Shown: piece after piece, positions 1 to 8,397 of the stretch | Layout of the letters: the number at the start of each line of letters is the position of its first letter | Position numbering within the stretch: the first letter of the stretch is position 1 | Origin: Sphingomonadaceae bacterium | GTDB taxonomy: Bacteria; Pseudomonadota; Alphaproteobacteria; Sphingomonadales; Sphingomonadaceae | DNA: 64,000 bases | Assembly: GCA_019239915.1 (NCBI GenBank) | Contig: JAFAZF010000075.1 | Coordinates: 24,808 to 88,807 of the forward strand | Direction of reading: 5' to 3' | Translations under genes and position numbers: made by a program | Notes under the pieces: generated by a model | The model's database searches: none | Told to the model about the DNA's origin: nothing | Seen by the model: the letters and a program-made list of their open reading frames with translations, nothing else

Positions 1-309
1 GGCGGTAGCGGCGATCGCCGCTTCGTCGGTCGTATCCAGACCGGTGGCGACGTCCGCTCGATCTCGGGCAAGGGTAACGGCCTGATCTCGTCGGTGTTGG
101 CGGCGCTGCGCGACGACGTCGGACTCGATCTCGACGTCGCCGACTATCAGGAGCACGCCATCGGCACGGGCCGCGACACGCAGGCTGCCGCCTATGTCGA
201 ATGCCGTACGGCGGACGGCCGCACCAGCTTCGGTGTCGGCATCGACGCCGACGTCGCGACGGCGAGCGTGCGCGCCGTGCTCAGCGCAGCCAACGGTCTC
301 GGAGCTTGA
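1..309 (+). CDS. leuA: 2-isopropylmalate synthase, C-terminal end (partial)
   Basis: The frame is open from the window edge to the TGA at 307-309 and covers about 102 residues. They match the C-terminal regulatory (LeuA dimerisation) domain of 2-isopropylmalate synthase, with a YQEHAIGTG stretch followed by a TQAAAYVE strand and a final ASVRAVLSAANGL helix. The enzyme condenses acetyl-CoA with 2-oxoisovalerate in the first committed step of leucine synthesis, and this domain binds leucine for feedback inhibition. The catalytic TIM barrel lies outside the window. Citramalate synthase shares this domain and cannot be fully excluded from the tail alone. Confidence 0.85.
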   Translation, partial: GGSGDRRFVGRIQTGGDVRSISGKGNGLISSVLAALRDDVGLDLDVADYQEHAIGTGRDTQAAAYVECRTADGRTSFGVGIDADVATASVRAVLSAANGLGA

Positions 310-417
310 AACCGGCTACCGGCGCCCGCCTCAGCGAGACTGAAATCCCCGCGATGATCGCGCGTCCGGTCGCACCGGATGCCGATTGTCGGGGGCACGA
401 CGTCCAAGGCGAGCCGC

Positions 418-639
418 CTATAGATCCTCGATCAACCGCAGCGCGTTGCGGATATGGCGATGGGCGGCGGCGATCCTCGCACGGCGGGAATTGCCGCGGC
501 GCGGTCCCAATCCCAACGCGGCGCGACCGGCGTCGGCAAGCCGATCAAGCGCCGTCTCGCCGAGCGCGCGCATGTCGAGCGCCTCGTGATCGACCATGCG
601 GGCCTCACGCCGAGACCAGATCAGGATGCGGTAGGCCAT
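418..639 (-). CDS. Small hypothetical protein (73 aa)
   Basis: I do not recognise the family. The start at 639 is chosen because a strong ribosome binding site (GAGGAGAG) sits just upstream of ATGGCC; a longer reading would start at 663. The product is basic, Arg/Ala-rich and probably mostly helical, with no membrane segment or signal peptide. It lies 118 bp downstream of mutL on the same strand and could be read through from it. Confidence 0.45.
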   Translation of the reverse strand: MAYRILIWSRREARMVDHEALDMRALGETALDRLADAGRAALGLGPRRGNSRRARIAAAHRHIRNALRLIEDL

Positions 640-757
640 CGCTCTCTCCTCGCGGCGTCTCACCCTGTCGCATCGCTTCTTAGCGCATGCTTGTGTCCCG
701 TGGATGACCGCGGCTTAGCTATTTTGACGCTTCTTCTCCGGCGCGACACGGAGCGAC

Positions 758-2512
758 TCATTTTCGCCCGAACAGCTTCTCGATGTCGGCATGGTCCAGC
801 TTGATCCAGGTCGGTCGGCCATGATTGCACTGGCCGGAATGCGGCGTCACTTCCATCTCGCGCAACAGCGCGTTCATCTCGACCACCGAGAGGATGCGAC
901 CGGCACGTACCGAACCGTGGCACGCCATCGTCGCCGCCACCGCATCGAGCCGTTCCTTGAGCGTCAGCGCCTGATCATGCGCAAGAAGATCGTCCCCTAA
1001 GTCTCTAACAAGGCTTTTTGCATCGCCGCCGCCGAGTAGCGCCGGCAGCGCCCGGACGAGGATCGCCGCCGGCCCGAACCGCTCGAGCTCGAGACCCAGC
1101 TCGGCGAGCTCGGCCGCCGCCTGTTCGAGGCGATCGCACGCCACCTCGTCGAGCTCGACGACCTCCGGCAGCAGCAGCGCTTGGGCGCGAACGCCCCCTT
1201 CCCCAAGCCCGTGACGCATCCGCTCGAGCACCAGCCGCTCATGCGCGGCATGCTGATCGACCAGCACGATACCGTCATCAGTTTCAGCAACGATATAGGT
1301 CGCCGCCACCTGCCCGCGCGCCACGCCGAGCGGAAAGGACGATGCCGCCGGCGCCGGCGCGACGGCCGGCTCTGCACGCGCCGCCGGTGCGGCCGCAAAG
1401 GCAGTCGTGCCCTCGCGCAGCGCCGGCCTGTTCCAGAACAGCGGCGACGGCGCCTCGACGGCCGGCATCGCGGGCTCGCCCGGCCGCCAGACATCCAGCA
1501 GCGCCGCAGCCGCGCGCGGCGCGGCGCGATATCCGGCCGCGTCCAGTGCCGCGCGCAGCCCGCCGACGATCAGCCCGCGCACCAGCGCCGCGTCGCGAAA
1601 GCGCACCTCGGTCTTGGCGGGATGAACGTTGACGTCGACCTCGCTCGTCGGCAGCTCGACGAACAGCGCCACCACCGGGTGACGATCGCGGGCGAGCAGA
1701 TCCTGATAGGCAGCGCGAACGCTGCCCACCAGCAGCCGATCCTTCACCGGACGCCGGTTGACGAACAAATACTGATGATCGGCGACACCGCGACTGAACG
1801 TCGGCAGGCCCGCGACGCCGCCAAGCCGCACCTCGCCGTGCTGATGGTCGACCGCGACGCTGCCCTCGGCGAGCGTTCGATCGATCAGCGCGGCCACCCG
1901 TGCCGGCGCGCTCTCCGCCGGCGATAGCGACAGCACGCGCCGCCCGTCATGCTCGAGGCTGAAGCCGATCTCGGGCCGCGCCATCGCCAGCCGCCGCATC
2001 GCATCGAGACAGGCCGCATATTCGGCCCGCGGCGAGCGCAGGAACTTGGCCCGCGCCGGCACCTTCTCGAACAAGCCCTCGACGCGGACCCGTGTGCCAG
2101 GCGGAATCGCCGCCGGACCCTCTTCGCTGGCGACGCCATGATCCATGCTGCGCCGCCAGCCGTCGTTCCCGCGCACGCGGCTCTCGATCGTGAGCCGCGC
2201 GACGCTCGCGATCGAGGGCAGCGCCTCGCCGCGAAAGCCCAGCGTCTCGACCGTCTCTATCAGCTCGTTCGGCAGCTTCGAGGTGGCGTGCCGCTCCAGC
2301 GCGAGCGCGATCTCGTCGCGCGCCATGCCGCAGCCGTCGTCGGCTACCTCCAGCCCGGCAATCCCGCCGCCGCGTAAGGCGATGGCGATCCGCGTCGCAC
2401 CCGCGTCGATCGCGTTCTCAACGAGTTCCTTGAGCGCGCTCGCGGGACGCTCGACCACTTCGCCCGCGGCGATGCGGTTGACGAGATGCTCGGGCAGGCG
2501 GCGGATCAGCAT
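758..2512 (-). CDS. mutL: DNA mismatch repair protein MutL
   Basis: MutL couples mismatch recognition by MutS to strand removal. The N-terminal GHKL ATPase is clear: ELVENAIDAGAT near residues 27-38 and DDGCGM near 58-63. The C-terminal dimerisation domain carries DQHAAHERLVLE near residues 415-426, which fits the DQHA(X)2E(X)4E metal-binding endonuclease motif. The end carries a QCNHGRP motif (QCPHGRP is more usual). Such MutL proteins nick DNA themselves, as expected in a bacterium without MutH. The linker at about 330-400 is Ala/Pro-rich. Length (584 aa) is normal. It is transcribed away from tRNA-Lys. Confidence 0.97.
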   Translation of the reverse strand: MLIRRLPEHLVNRIAAGEVVERPASALKELVENAIDAGATRIAIALRGGGIAGLEVADDGCGMARDEIALALERHATSKLPNELIETVETLGFRGEALPSIASVARLTIESRVRGNDGWRRSMDHGVASEEGPAAIPPGTRVRVEGLFEKVPARAKFLRSPRAEYAACLDAMRRLAMARPEIGFSLEHDGRRVLSLSPAESAPARVAALIDRTLAEGSVAVDHQHGEVRLGGVAGLPTFSRGVADHQYLFVNRRPVKDRLLVGSVRAAYQDLLARDRHPVVALFVELPTSEVDVNVHPAKTEVRFRDAALVRGLIVGGLRAALDAAGYRAAPRAAAALLDVWRPGEPAMPAVEAPSPLFWNRPALREGTTAFAAAPAARAEPAVAPAPAASSFPLGVARGQVAATYIVAETDDGIVLVDQHAAHERLVLERMRHGLGEGGVRAQALLLPEVVELDEVACDRLEQAAAELAELGLELERFGPAAILVRALPALLGGGDAKSLVRDLGDDLLAHDQALTLKERLDAVAATMACHGSVRAGRILSVVEMNALLREMEVTPHSGQCNHGRPTWIKLDHADIEKLFGRK

Positions 2513-2576
2513 GTCCGCGGTTTAGCGCAGCGCGGCCGCCATCGCGACCCGCCGCAACCATCTATCCACAAGCCGG

Positions 2577-2605
2577 TTTACAGCCCGCGGCGCGCCTGCT
2601 AACCG
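2577..2605 (+). promoter_or_regulatory. Probable tRNA-Lys promoter
   Basis: TTTACA at 2577-2582 and TAACCG at 2600-2605 are separated by 17 bp, about 40 bp before the tRNA. The -10 side lies in the 15-mer CGCCTGCTAACCGGC, which recurs with the same spacing upstream of the ATP synthase operon. GCCGGTT and AACCGGC (2572-2607) also form an inverted repeat around the core. Confidence 0.45.
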
Positions 2606-2644
2606 GCCGCCTCTTCGCGCGCCGGCTCACCGGGCACGCGGGTT

Positions 2645-2720
<76 letters not shown>

Positions 2721-2796
2721 CTTTTTCAATGACTTAGATGCGAGAGCGCGGCGGCGATCCGGCGCCGGGGTCCCATTGGGGTATCAGAACGCTGCC

Positions 2797-2829
2797 GTTT
2801 AGACGCCGTGTGCAAATCGCCGTCTAAAC
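2797..2829. repeat. Inverted repeat downstream of tRNA-Lys
   Basis: GTTTAGACG (2797-2805) and CGTCTAAAC (2821-2829) are perfect inverted copies around a 15-nt loop, in a non-coding, relatively AT-rich patch. It could be a binding site or an element end left from the decayed island; there is no T-run after it. Confidence 0.5.
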
Positions 2830-2875
2830 AAGGTGGTATAGGCTAGCTCCGATTCTAGCTCCGCCGGCTACTCCG

Positions 2876-3022
2876 CGCCCCGAAAGCACCCGCGAGCGAG
2901 AAGCCGAACGAGGGGCCGGACGCCGCGATGTTCATCTTGACGTGCGCCATGACCCGCATCGCCTCGTCACTCGGATCCTTGCCAACAAGGACAACCGATC
3001 GGGCGAAGGCCGTGATCCCGCG
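2876..3022 (-). pseudogene. Fragment of a RepA/primase-associated AAA ATPase
   Basis: On the minus strand this reads a short conserved-looking stretch containing ARSVVLVGKDP, RVMAHVKMNI and SGPSFGF. This resembles the section around RVLAHVKSNL in AAA ATPases of the RepA/bifunctional-primase type carried by phages and integrative elements. Only about 40 residues survive, with no Walker motif and no start of their own. It abuts a second gene fragment at about 3022. Together with the neighbouring tRNA-Lys it suggests debris of an excised or decayed element. Confidence 0.5.
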
Positions 3023-3519
3023 CCGATCGGGTTTCACGACGCCTATGTTGCCGCGCCGAGCCAGAAGGCGGCGCTGGACGCCTGGGGCAGCGACGTCAAT
3101 CTGTTTGCGCGCGGTGTCGCCGAGCGGGTCTCCGATCCCGAGTTGATCGCCGAGCCGCTCGCCAAGCCGGGCGCGGTCATCAAGCGGCTGCGCGAGATGC
3201 CAGCCGACTCTACCGCCGCGCCGCGAAGGTCCAGCGCACACCGATCGAAGACGCCTGGCGCTTCCACGCGCGCGGCTCTAGTCAAGCCGAAGCCGCGCCC
3301 CGATCGCTCCAAGCTCGACGCCGCCGAGCGGGCACTCGATGCCGCCGTCGCGCGCCAGGCCGAGGAGGAGGATGCGCTTGCCGAGCGCGAGGCGACGCTG
3401 CGCCGTGAGCGCCACGACTTGGAGGAGCGCCACCAGGCCGAACGGCAACGGCTGGAGAAGGCGCGCGCGACGCGGCCGCAGCGCGTTACCGGCGCGCGCT
3501 CGATCAGTGGCGCGCGTAG
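3023..3519 (+). pseudogene. Decayed TolA-like hypothetical gene
   Basis: The reading IGFHDAYVAAPSQKAALDAW, then GSDVNLFARGVAE, then a long Glu/Arg/Ala coiled coil, matches a sphingomonad protein usually annotated as cell envelope biogenesis protein TolA. The N terminus is cut off at the junction near 3022. Near 3465 a run of CG dinucleotides appears to have gained two bases, which throws the frame. In the +2 frame the natural ending ARYRRALDQWRA and a TAG at 3517-3519 reappear. Without the frameshift the reading would end there instead of running into the antisense of the next gene. Confidence 0.65.
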
Positions 3520-3526
3520 TGGTGCT

Positions 3527-4558
3527 TCAACCGGTGGCGAGCCGGCGGGCAATGCCCGCACGTCGGGCGAGCAGACCTGCCGCGCCGGCGAGGACACCGA
3601 GCAGGACGGCGCCCGTTGCGGCGGGGTGCAGCACGGCGGATGTGTACAGGCTGTAGCTCCGAGCGGTTTCGACGCCCGATCGCTCGCGTCCGGCGTCGCT
3701 GCTATCGAACAGCGAATTGGCGCCGGTCTTGGGTCGCGAGCGGTCGATCACCAGCGAGACGAGCGACGGCGTGACGAGCTCGAGCAGACGCGGGAAATGC
3801 GTGCCGACCAGCACGTTCAGCCGACCGACGCCGCCGACCGTGATGTCGCGGCGGGGATGCTCGGCGGCATGGCAGATCGCCTCCGCGACGAGCTCCGGGG
3901 CGTAGACCGGCGGCGGCACGCGCGCCTCGCCCTGGCGCGCGCCATAGCCATGATTGGCGGCATGCTGCGCGATCGGCGTATCGATGCCCGAAGGCTTGAC
4001 GATCGTGATCGCGATCGGAGCGCCATCCGCACGCAGTTCCAGGCGGAGCGTCTCGAGATAAGCACGCACCGCATGTTTGGAGGCGTCATAGGCGCCGATC
4101 ACCGGGCTCGGCAGATCGGCACCGATCGAAGCGACGGTGATCAGCGCGCCGCCACTTCGCAGGTAGGGAATCGCCGTGAGGCAGCCGTTGACCACGCCGA
4201 AATAGTTGGTTTCGAAGAGCCGCTCATGCTCGTCCGCCGGCGTATCGACCAGCTTGGCGTAGATCGCGACGCCGGCATTGTTCACCCAGCTGTCGATCCG
4301 GCCGAACCGCTCGACCGTCTCGGCGGCCGCACCTTCGAGCGCCGCGCGATCGGCGACGTCGGCGACGGCGAAGGCCGCTGCGCCTCCCGCTTCCTTGATC
4401 TCGTCGACGGCGTGGGCGAGCGCCTCGCGGTTGCGCGCGACGAGCATCACCTTGGCCCCTGCGGCCGCGGCGCGCTTGGCGGTGACGAGCCCGATGCCCG
4501 AGCTCGCCCCGGTTATCACGATCACCTGGTCCCGCAGCGGTTTCAGTGGAATGCGCAT
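3527..4558 (-). CDS. SDR family oxidoreductase
   Basis: This is a classical short-chain dehydrogenase/reductase with the Rossmann motif TGASSGIG (residues 16-23), NNAG near 92-95, a catalytic Ser in ITVASIGA and YDASK as the Tyr/Lys pair. At 343 aa it is about 90 residues longer than a minimal SDR. The extra C-terminal part includes a hydrophobic, probably membrane-anchoring segment near 315-335. The substrate cannot be told. The start overlaps by one base (TGATG) the stop of a 13-codon upstream reading frame with a good ribosome binding site, so translation may be coupled. Confidence 0.92.
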   Translation of the reverse strand: MRIPLKPLRDQVIVITGASSGIGLVTAKRAAAAGAKVMLVARNREALAHAVDEIKEAGGAAAFAVADVADRAALEGAAAETVERFGRIDSWVNNAGVAIYAKLVDTPADEHERLFETNYFGVVNGCLTAIPYLRSGGALITVASIGADLPSPVIGAYDASKHAVRAYLETLRLELRADGAPIAITIVKPSGIDTPIAQHAANHGYGARQGEARVPPPVYAPELVAEAICHAAEHPRRDITVGGVGRLNVLVGTHFPRLLELVTPSLVSLVIDRSRPKTGANSLFDSSDAGRERSGVETARSYSLYTSAVLHPAATGAVLLGVLAGAAGLLARRAGIARRLATG

Positions 4559-4599
4559 CAGCAGGTGGCCTGCGCGCGCTCGTTCCCTACGTGATTCAT
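4558..4599 (-). other. 13-codon upstream ORF before the SDR gene
   Basis: An ATG at 4599 is preceded by a convincing AGGGAGC ribosome binding site. Thirteen codons follow, ending in a TGA that shares its A with the SDR start codon. The SDR start itself has no obvious binding site, so ribosomes may reach it by re-initiation. It could also be the true beginning of the SDR gene after a frameshift. Confidence 0.4.
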
Positions 4600-4916
4600 G
4601 CTGCTGCTCCCTTTGATCGGACGCGCTGACAACTTTCGGCGGCGATAGTGGTTCACCGCTGCGGGAACCGATCGCAGCAGCGCCAATTCGCCCGGTGACG
4701 CCGAAAACGCGGCGCGGATCACCTGCGTTAATGACGCACGCCCTGGCCGATTTATTCCGAGTTTGGGCGGGGCGATCGGGGCGGCGTGGAGATCGTGTGA
4801 TGGCCAGCGCTATGACTGCTCATATCCCGATCCTGCAGCGAACGTTCGGCATCTTGCCTGCGAAGCGCACGCCAGCCTCACCGCCCGGCTCGATAACAGA
4901 TGCGAGAGGAACCCAA
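4600..4916. other. Intergenic region, no gene seen
   Basis: This 317-bp gap lies between the divergently read SDR gene and a small plus-strand gene, so it should contain promoters for both. I see no protein-like reading, RNA gene or strong repeat in it, and no promoter good enough to mark. Confidence 0.5.
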
Positions 4917-5102
4917 ATGACGCTTGGCACGGCACGTCACGGATCGGAGCGGCCGGAGCAGTTCGACGACGGCGCGCGTATGCTGTCGCAACTGCTCTTT
5001 GAACCACCCTCCGATGCGGAGCTGCGGCGCGAGGAGATCGAACATCGCCGCAAGGTGCGCGACGCGCGGCCGAGCCAGCGCCTCGGAGGCGCCACCGATT
5101 AG
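4917..5102 (+). CDS. Small hypothetical protein (61 aa)
   Basis: The start at 4917 follows a GAGAGGA ribosome binding site at good spacing; a much longer reading from 4695 has none. The product is charged and soluble, with a helical AELRREEIEHRRKV segment. No family is recognised. It lies 105 bp before the efflux operon and is not obviously part of it. Confidence 0.45.
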   Translation: MTLGTARHGSERPEQFDDGARMLSQLLFEPPSDAELRREEIEHRRKVRDARPSQRLGGATD

Positions 5103-5207
5103 CGCCCGCGCCGAAGCACTGTCCCGCCGAAACCTTCGGGGGAGATGCTATTCCCGTCAGCCTGAGCTAAGCTTCGCGAACGATTGCACAACCATCGGAG
5201 CGGCGAC

Positions 5208-7313
5208 TTGAACTTGGCCGCAAGCGCAGCGGACTCGCCGCCCCCCGCCCTGCCCCGCGTCTTTACGCTTCGGACATTCGCCGACCGGCTCGGTTTCGAA
5301 CCGGCGCTGTTCTCGGCGAAATGTTTCGCGGCGGCCGTACTCGCCTACTGGCTCGCGCTGCGCATCGGCCTCACCAGACCCTATTGGGCGGTGACGACTT
5401 CCTACATCGTCGCGCAGCCGCTCGCTGGTGCGGTGCTTTCCAAGGCAGTGTTCCGCGTCGCCGGCACCGTGCTGGGCGCGACCGCCGCCGTCGTCCTCGT
5501 GCCGGGCTTCGTCAACGAGCCCGCCGCGCTCAGCCTCGCACTCGCCTTGTGGCTCGGGCTTTGCCTCTACGTCTCGATGCTCGACCGGACGCCCCGCGCC
5601 TACGTCTTCCTGCTGGCGGGCTATACCGCGAGCATCATCGGCTTTCCCTCCGTGGAAAATCCCGGCGCGATCTTCAACGTCGCGATCGTGCGCGTCCAGG
5701 AGATCGTGCTCGGCATTCTCTGCGGCAGCCTGATCCATGGCACGATCCTGCCGCGCACCGTTTCCAACCAGCTGCTGAGCCGCATCGACAAGATGATCGA
5801 CGACGCCGAGCGCTGGTCGCGTCAGTCGCTCGCCGGGACCGGTGGCGAGCCGCTCGCGCGCGAGCGGCGCCGGCTGGCGGTCGATCTGGGCGAGCTCCAC
5901 ATCCTTTCGACGCATCTGCCGTTCGATACCGCGCGCTTCGTGCCGCGGGTCCGTTCCGTGCGCGCGCTGCAGGATGCCGTGTCGATGCTGCTGCCGCTGG
6001 CGAGCGCGGTCGAGGATCGCCGGCTTCAGCTCGAGCGGCTTCCGGGCGGATTGGACGCCGATCTCCAAATCCTGCTCGCGCGGACGAGCGACTGGCTGGC
6101 GTCTTCACTGGAAATGGCGGAGTGTCATGCGACGGGCGAAGCGCTGATCGCGCAGTCGCGCGCGCTCGAACCGGCGATTGGCCCCGCTTCGGGATGGGGA
6201 GAGGCGCTGCGCTTGAGTCTGCTCGCCCGCCTCGCCGAGCTGATCGTGGCGCACCTCGACATTCGGGACCTCCGCGAACAGATCAAGACGCCCATTGCGC
6301 GCGCGCTATCCGATCGCGTGCGGCTGCTGCTCCAGCAGGGGCGCAGCCGCGTGCTGCACCGCGATCGCGGCATAGCGCTCCGCTCGGCGCTCGGGACGAT
6401 CGCGACGGTGGTGCTCGGCTGCGGATTCTGGATCGGGAGCGGCTGGCCGGATGGCGCGGGCGCGGTGCTGATCGCCGGCGTTTGCTGCGCGCTGTTCGGC
6501 AGTTCGGACGATCCCGCGCCCGCCGTGTTCCAGTTCCTGTGGGGGTCGGTAATCGGCATCGCCATCGCGGCTGTCTATGCCTATGCGATCATGCCGCAGC
6601 TCACTGCTTTCCCTGTGCTGATCGCCGCGCTGGCGCCGACGATGCTCGTGCTCGGCGCGTTGCTGGCGCGGCCCGGCACGCAGTTCGTGACGCTGGGTGC
6701 GGTGCTCGGCGTGCTCAACAGCGTCGGGCTCGCAGATCGCTACACGCCCGGCTTCCAGAGCTTCGTCAACGGCTCGCTCGCGCAGATCGCCGGGACGCTT
6801 TTCGCCGCCGTCACGGTCGGCCTGTTCCAGACCGTCGGCGCCGAGCGCGCCGCCGAGCGGCTGATCCGCGCAGGCTGGCGCGATCTCGCGCGGCGCAGCA
6901 ATCTGCCCGGCCCGCCCGACGCGATCGGCTGGACCAGCCGCATGCTCGATCGCATCGGATTGCTCGCGCCACGCCTGGCGCTGCGCGGCGAGGATCCCGG
7001 CAAACCGCTGCTCGACTCGCTCGTCGATCTGCGCACCGGTCTCGCCGTCGCCGAGTTGAGGACGTTGCGGCTGGCGGGCGGCACACCGCTCGTCACGCCC
7101 GTGCTGAAGGCGGTCGGCCGCTTTTACGGATCGCTCGACGTCCGCGCGCCGGAGGCGCCTCCGGCCGCGCTTCTCCTGTGCATCGATCGGGCGATGCACG
7201 ATACGGCCTGCGATGCCGATCCCGAGCGCCGTCGTGCCGGCATCGTCGCGCTCGTCAGCTTGCGCCGCAACCTGTTCCCAGACGCGCCCGCGCTCGAAAT
7301 GGCACAGCCATGA
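5208..7313 (+). CDS. FUSC family efflux transporter (AaeB-like)
   Basis: This is an inner-membrane pump of the fusaric-acid resistance family, thought to export aromatic acids with an adaptor and an outer-membrane channel. It has two clusters of membrane segments (roughly residues 40-165 and 395-545), each followed by a cytoplasmic helical region, the standard FUSC arrangement. The chosen start is TTG 5208, seven bases after GGAG; a TTG at 5184 is possible. Its stop overlaps the next start by 4 nt (ATGA), the first of three such overlaps in this operon. About 701 aa is close to the family size. Confidence 0.88.
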   Translation: MNLAASAADSPPPALPRVFTLRTFADRLGFEPALFSAKCFAAAVLAYWLALRIGLTRPYWAVTTSYIVAQPLAGAVLSKAVFRVAGTVLGATAAVVLVPGFVNEPAALSLALALWLGLCLYVSMLDRTPRAYVFLLAGYTASIIGFPSVENPGAIFNVAIVRVQEIVLGILCGSLIHGTILPRTVSNQLLSRIDKMIDDAERWSRQSLAGTGGEPLARERRRLAVDLGELHILSTHLPFDTARFVPRVRSVRALQDAVSMLLPLASAVEDRRLQLERLPGGLDADLQILLARTSDWLASSLEMAECHATGEALIAQSRALEPAIGPASGWGEALRLSLLARLAELIVAHLDIRDLREQIKTPIARALSDRVRLLLQQGRSRVLHRDRGIALRSALGTIATVVLGCGFWIGSGWPDGAGAVLIAGVCCALFGSSDDPAPAVFQFLWGSVIGIAIAAVYAYAIMPQLTAFPVLIAALAPTMLVLGALLARPGTQFVTLGAVLGVLNSVGLADRYTPGFQSFVNGSLAQIAGTLFAAVTVGLFQTVGAERAAERLIRAGWRDLARRSNLPGPPDAIGWTSRMLDRIGLLAPRLALRGEDPGKPLLDSLVDLRTGLAVAELRTLRLAGGTPLVTPVLKAVGRFYGSLDVRAPEAPPAALLLCIDRAMHDTACDADPERRRAGIVALVSLRRNLFPDAPALEMAQP

Positions 7314-7525
7314 TCGGCGAAATCTCGATCGGCGGCGTCTATATGCCTTCGCTGCTGCTGCTCGGCGTGGTGGCGCTGCTGCTGACCGGTATCGCCGCAC
7401 GCCTGCTGAACCTGATCGGAGCCTATCGCCTCGTGTTCTACCGTCCGCTCGCCGATGTCGCGCTGTTCGTGCTGATCCTCGGCGCGCTGGTGTGGTGTTC
7501 GGCGCCGCACGGGAGCCCGGCGTGA
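7310..7525 (+). CDS. DUF1656 small membrane protein (AaeX-like)
   Basis: The 71-residue product begins EISIGGVYMP and has two hydrophobic helices, as in DUF1656/AaeX proteins, which almost always sit between FUSC pumps and HlyD adaptors. Its exact role is unknown; it may help assemble the pump. It overlaps both neighbours by 4 nt, so the genes are probably translationally coupled. Confidence 0.88.
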   Translation: MIGEISIGGVYMPSLLLLGVVALLLTGIAARLLNLIGAYRLVFYRPLADVALFVLILGALVWCSAPHGSPA

Positions 7526-8397
7526 GGCCGCTGCCCGCCGCCTTGCTGCGTTTCGCGATCACGGCGCTGCTCGTCGTTCTGGCGATCATCGTCACGGTTT
7601 GGTTGTGGCATCGCTACGAGCGCGATCCGTGGACGCGCGACGGCCATGTCCGCGCCGACGTGGTCCGCGTGACGCCGGACGTCGCCGGCCTCGTCACGGC
7701 GGTCGCGATCCACGACAACCAGCAGGTCAAGCCTGGCGACCTGCTCTTCGTCGTCGATCGCCCGCGCTATGCGCTCGCGCTGGAGCAGGCCAACGCGCAG
7801 ATCTCGAGCGCGCGGGCGACGCTGCTCCTGGCCAAGCGCGAGGCGAAGCGCGACGTCGCGCTCGGCGATCTCGTCGCCGCCGAGACGCACGAGCAGAACC
7901 TCGCGCGCGTCGCCACCGCGAAGGCGGCGCTCGCGCAGGCGGTCAGCAGCCGCGATGCGGCCGCGCTCAATCTCCAGCGGACGGCGGTGCACGCCACCGT
8001 CAACGGCATCGTCACCAATCTCGATCTTCATCCCGGTGACTATGTCGCCGCGGGCCAGCAGGCACTGGCGCTGCTCGACACCGATTCGTTGCGCGTCGAA
8101 GGCTATTTCGAGGAGACCAAGCTCGGCCGCATCCGCGTTGGCGCGCGGGCCGCGGTGCGGCTGATGGGCGATCCACGAACGCTCGAGGGTCATGTCGACA
8201 GCATTACCGCCGGCATCAGCGACACCGAACGCAGCAATGCCGGCAATCTGCTGCCCGACGTCAACCCGACCTTCACTTGGGTGCGGCTCGCCCAGCGCAT
8301 CCCGGTGCGCGTCAAGCTCGACCACGTGCCCGCCGACGTGCGGCTGATCGCCGGCCGCACCGCTACCATCTCGATCCTGCCGAGCGACATAGGGTGA
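7522..8397 (+). CDS. HlyD family periplasmic adaptor (membrane fusion protein)
   Basis: The GTG start at 7522 overlaps the preceding TGA. The protein (291 aa) has an N-terminal membrane anchor (residues 5-27) and then the family's DGHVRADVVRVTPDVAG entry strand. A lipoyl/barrel-sandwich part (VAIHDNQQVKPGD, later VTNLDLHPGDYV) is split by a short helical hairpin, and a beta-barrel domain contains EGYFEETKL. It should bridge the FUSC pump to the outer-membrane channel encoded next. Confidence 0.92.
   Translation: MRPLPAALLRFAITALLVVLAIIVTVWLWHRYERDPWTRDGHVRADVVRVTPDVAGLVTAVAIHDNQQVKPGDLLFVVDRPRYALALEQANAQISSARATLLLAKREAKRDVALGDLVAAETHEQNLARVATAKAALAQAVSSRDAAALNLQRTAVHATVNGIVTNLDLHPGDYVAAGQQALALLDTDSLRVEGYFEETKLGRIRVGARAAVRLMGDPRTLEGHVDSITAGISDTERSNAGNLLPDVNPTFTWVRLAQRIPVRVKLDHVPADVRLIAGRTATISILPSDIG

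Noticed and set aside
2721..2900. An attL-like direct repeat of the tRNA-Lys 3' end
   Set aside because: I looked for a second copy of the T-arm and CCA-end sequence downstream and found none in the window, so no attachment pair is claimed.
2942..4594. A 550-codon plus-strand frame
   Set aside because: Its first part is the decayed TolA-like gene, and from about 3525 it is only the antisense of the SDR gene. It is not one protein.
5321..7525. A 734-codon plus-strand frame in the efflux operon
   Set aside because: It is an Arg-rich shadow of the FUSC gene; only its final 71 codons (DUF1656) are a genuine gene with its own start at 7310.
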